Source: Undaria pinnatifida (lineage: Eukaryota > Sar > Phaeophyceae > Laminariales > Alariaceae). Taken from it: a stretch of 64,000 nt of DNA. The DNA is taken from positions 24,222,518-24,286,517 of the forward strand of contig JABAKD010000002.1 in the NCBI GenBank assembly GCA_012845835.1. Reading direction: 5' to 3'. The position numbers were made by a program, and so were the translations under genes. The notes below the pieces were generated by a model, which searched no databases, was not told where the DNA came from, and was given only the letters and a program-made list of their open reading frames with translations. Positions 61,263 to 64,000 of this stretch are shown one piece after another. Within the stretch, counting starts at the first letter, position 1. The number at the start of each line of letters is the position of its first letter.

Positions 61263-61895
61263 CATACTCGTATAAATTCGTGGGGACTTTTTCTTGAGCA
61301 CAAATTGACTTGCGGAGAGCAAGCGCGAGAGCGTGAGTTAGCAACACTCGATGAAAAATCGACGAACAGTGGGATTGCTGAACCCTATGCGCGATAAAAA
61401 TTGAAGGCAAGAACCGGGGGGAAGAAGGGACGACACCCGTGACCACGGCTTGTCCAGAAGCTGGAAAGTAGATGTGTGTGAAAAAAAAAGGGCTAGGATT
61501 AGGGTGACACCCCTGAGCTCTTACCTCGCAACACCCACCCTGCTGGTGAGCCTACGCAACTTATTACGTAGGTATTATTTTCCTTGCTTCGTTTTCTATT
61601 GCTCTCCTTTTCTTTCTTCCTTGAAATAGATTCTTCTTTTTTTTTCCTCGGATTTGTACTTCGGTTTGGTAGTCTGGGTGGCATGCGGTGTACCTGGTAG
61701 TCGGTTTCAGCTGCGAGTCTTGAAACGTATGTAGCAGTACAGGCCTGGCAAGTACGTACGCTGACTTTCGATTTCATTTTTTATGTTTTGGTGGATGTAT
61801 GACTTGCTTCAGCTACGTGTAATATGTGTGTGTTGGCCTCACATCAAACCGATCTTTCCACGCTTAAGTTCGGTAGGGTTTGTGGATTCCCGATA

Positions 61896-62392
61896 AGGGT
61901 ATGGGGGCCTTACAGAACTTCCAGAAGTTTCGGTGCGGGTATGGAAGTGTTACAGAACCTCCAGAAGTTCCGGGTATTGTGGCACAGGCATACAGAACTC
62001 ACACAAGTTCCGGGCGGGTACAAGACATGCTGTACCCGTACCCCGGGTATTGTGGCACGGGTCTGACAGAACTCACAGAGGTTCCGGGTACGGGTATGAT
62101 AGTCTTACAAAACTTCCAGAAGTTCCGGCTATTGTGGCACGGGCGTACAGAACTTCCAGAAGTTCCGGATACGGGTATGAGTGTCTTACAGAAGTTACAG
62201 ATGTTCTTTGTAGGGTAATACCCGGGGTAAATACCCCGGGTATGGTTTTGTGTGTACCCTACAGATATAACGAAAATAGAAAGTTCGGGTACGGGTATGA
62301 ATGTCGTACATAACTCACAGACGTTCCGGGTACGGGTAGGGTTGTACAGAACCCACAGAAGTCCCGGGTACGGGTAATTCCCGGTAAATACC
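61896..62392. repeat. Degenerate minisatellite of ~30-35-bp units
   Basis: Units built on acagaacttccagaagttcc followed by gggtacgggta or gggtattgtggcac, repeated more than ten times over 0.5 kb with indels. Confidence 0.88.
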
Positions 62393-64000
62393 CGCCTCAC
62401 AAGGGGCGAAAAAACAACAAACAAATTGACTGGTAAAAAGAAGACACAATAGTCAACGCATTTCCAATTCCTGCGATTGGCATACTGCATACATACACTG
62501 ATGCACTCATAGGAATAAGACGGACGTCTACTACTACTGTTCTTCTGTAACACAGATCATACCATAGCGTACCCTGGCTGTGGCGCCTAAAAACAAAAAA
62601 AGGCGGTCGCAAACCCATGTTTTCCACCAGCTCGATAAGCCAAGTGCCACGACAAAGAAGCGCCGAGGACCAACGCCCGAATGGGCAGGGTGGACCGTAA
62701 CTGGACCAAGTCCGGCGGAAGGCCATCTCCCATGGCCAGGGGTTTTGTTAGTGGGTGAGCTTGCGCAAGTCCCACACCACCCGGAAAGACGACGTTCCGG
62801 GTGGCTATCTCCACCGAACCTGACCCTCAGGGGACAGGCCGGGTCGACATACACACGCATCCGTATACAACGACAGCTTGCGCTGCCGGGGTTGTAACGA
62901 GGATCGCTGATAGGGACAGCCCACGCTATCGCTACAGTGGAATCCGAAGGGTGCGCCAGCTAGAGTTGAGTTGCGAAAGCAACTGAGTTAAATTGACACA
63001 CGACGCGTATGAAAATACGTGGAAGTGTGGTGAGCTTAAGCTTTATTTGTCCCCATCCGCCGGAGGATAAAAAAAAGAAAAAAAAAGACAAGAAGCAAAG
63101 CCACCGAAAACAGAGAAAATAATAGTTCAAGACTTCGATGATAGTGAGATCTGCATTATTCCCGTCGGGAAAAAACATTGACCATACGCAATGCGTGGTT
63201 TTCCAATAGGAGGGAAAAAATCGTTGTTTCAAACAAATCGAATCGAATTCAATTCGATTCATAAATAATAATTTCGATGCCAAGGTGTTCTTCGTTAATA
63301 CGTTGTTGTTGTCTCACATTAACTCTTGTCAAAAATCTAGAGTCCGTGGTCACACAAAGGTGCTGGAGCCCTAGGGAGATCCGAAAAGCCACATTAAATC
63401 AAAATTCGTCCGGGAAATACTACGCTTTCCCGCCTAAAACGCACGATACGAAGAAGGCGCACAAGTGAAAAGGTCCAACGTGCAAACTGAACTCACATGG
63501 CCCCGGGTATCCACTCAACTACAGCATAGAGTTCCCCGTTCCCACAACTAACCAACTCGCGGCTACAAACTACAGCAGTTGGGCTGCCTGCACCGTACGA
63601 ACCGCACGGTAATCGTGAGCACAGACGAACGCGCCTGTTGTCTGGAGTGCTGTCAGAGTGACGACCCGCGGGCATGTAGTGAAACAAGAGCAATCGAACC
63701 AAAAGCCACAAGATTAATATCGATTATCGCCCCGCCTTCTCGAGTTATCTGACAGGTTGCAGCGCAGCTACTACGCCTGTGCCTGAACATTGAAAATTGC
63801 GGGGGGTCGTTCCCCATGAAGGGTATACAACTCTTCTACCAACTCTACAAACATCAGTGACGTAAGTAACATGCTGTACTACTGCCTCGTTAAAAAACCC
63901 TGAAAAAGAGACGATCGCTGCTCTCGTGATGATGGTGTGCGTGCGGGTCGTGGGTCTCCGTGTGCCATCCTCCTGCAGTGGTTCTCCATGGCCGCCTCAT
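62393..64000. other. Terminal region, no gene recognised
   Basis: A GC-rich island at 62575-62900 contains a plus-strand open frame of 106 codons (start GTG, so not a simple ORF) with a basic beginning (PKNKKRRSQT, KKRRGPTPEWAGW). It may be an exon or a transposon fragment. Near 63300-63400 is a weak match to family B (gtccgtggtcacac). The rest shows nothing. Confidence 0.35.

Overview
This is a stretch of nuclear DNA from a photosynthetic eukaryote. Coding sequence is split into short GC-rich exons with AG|GT-type junctions, introns reach about 2.7 kb, and intergenic DNA is full of microsatellites, minisatellites and small dispersed repeats. A stramenopile, most likely a brown alga, fits best. 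One gene starts with a signal-peptide-like segment followed by a Phe-containing plastid-targeting motif, that gene encodes a bilin reductase in a non-phycobilisome setting, and TTAGGG-type telomere-like repeats occur. The species is not identifiable from the sequence alone.

Layout. 1-0.6 kb: last exon of a plus-strand gene (possibly a CRAL-TRIO/Sec14 C-terminus). 2.7-4.0 kb (-): RluA-family pseudouridine synthase, 5' exon(s) not found. 4-8.6 kb: repeats, no convincing gene. 8.7-16.2 kb (-): five-exon ferredoxin-dependent bilin reductase (HY2/PebA/PebB/PcyA family) with plastid presequence. 16.6-25.0 kb (+): nine-exon gene for a 458-residue protein made of two tandem copies of one unrecognised domain; it is divergent from the bilin reductase with about 0.4 kb between them. 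25-32.3 kb: repeats, a long ATT microsatellite and one orphan terminal exon. 32.35-40.95 kb (-): a large gene of at least eight exons (at least 1,927 residues) with ankyrin repeats, a charged linker, a degenerate protein kinase domain and a C-terminal PARP-like ADP-ribosyltransferase domain that appears to have lost its catalytic residues. 41-64 kb: a repeat-rich tract with a ~300-bp dispersed family in many copies, two foldback elements with a TTAGGG core, a 786-bp terminal-inverted-repeat element, tandem satellites, a decayed LINE reverse transcriptase and a tRNA-like Pol III promoter.

The exon models were built by hand by matching splice phases and protein family patterns. The five phase-matched junctions of the bilin reductase, the eight of the tandem-domain gene and the seven of the ankyrin/pseudokinase/PARP gene are internally consistent, but no transcript evidence was available. 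The genes show no obvious shared pathway, except that the divergent pair may both act in or for the plastid.
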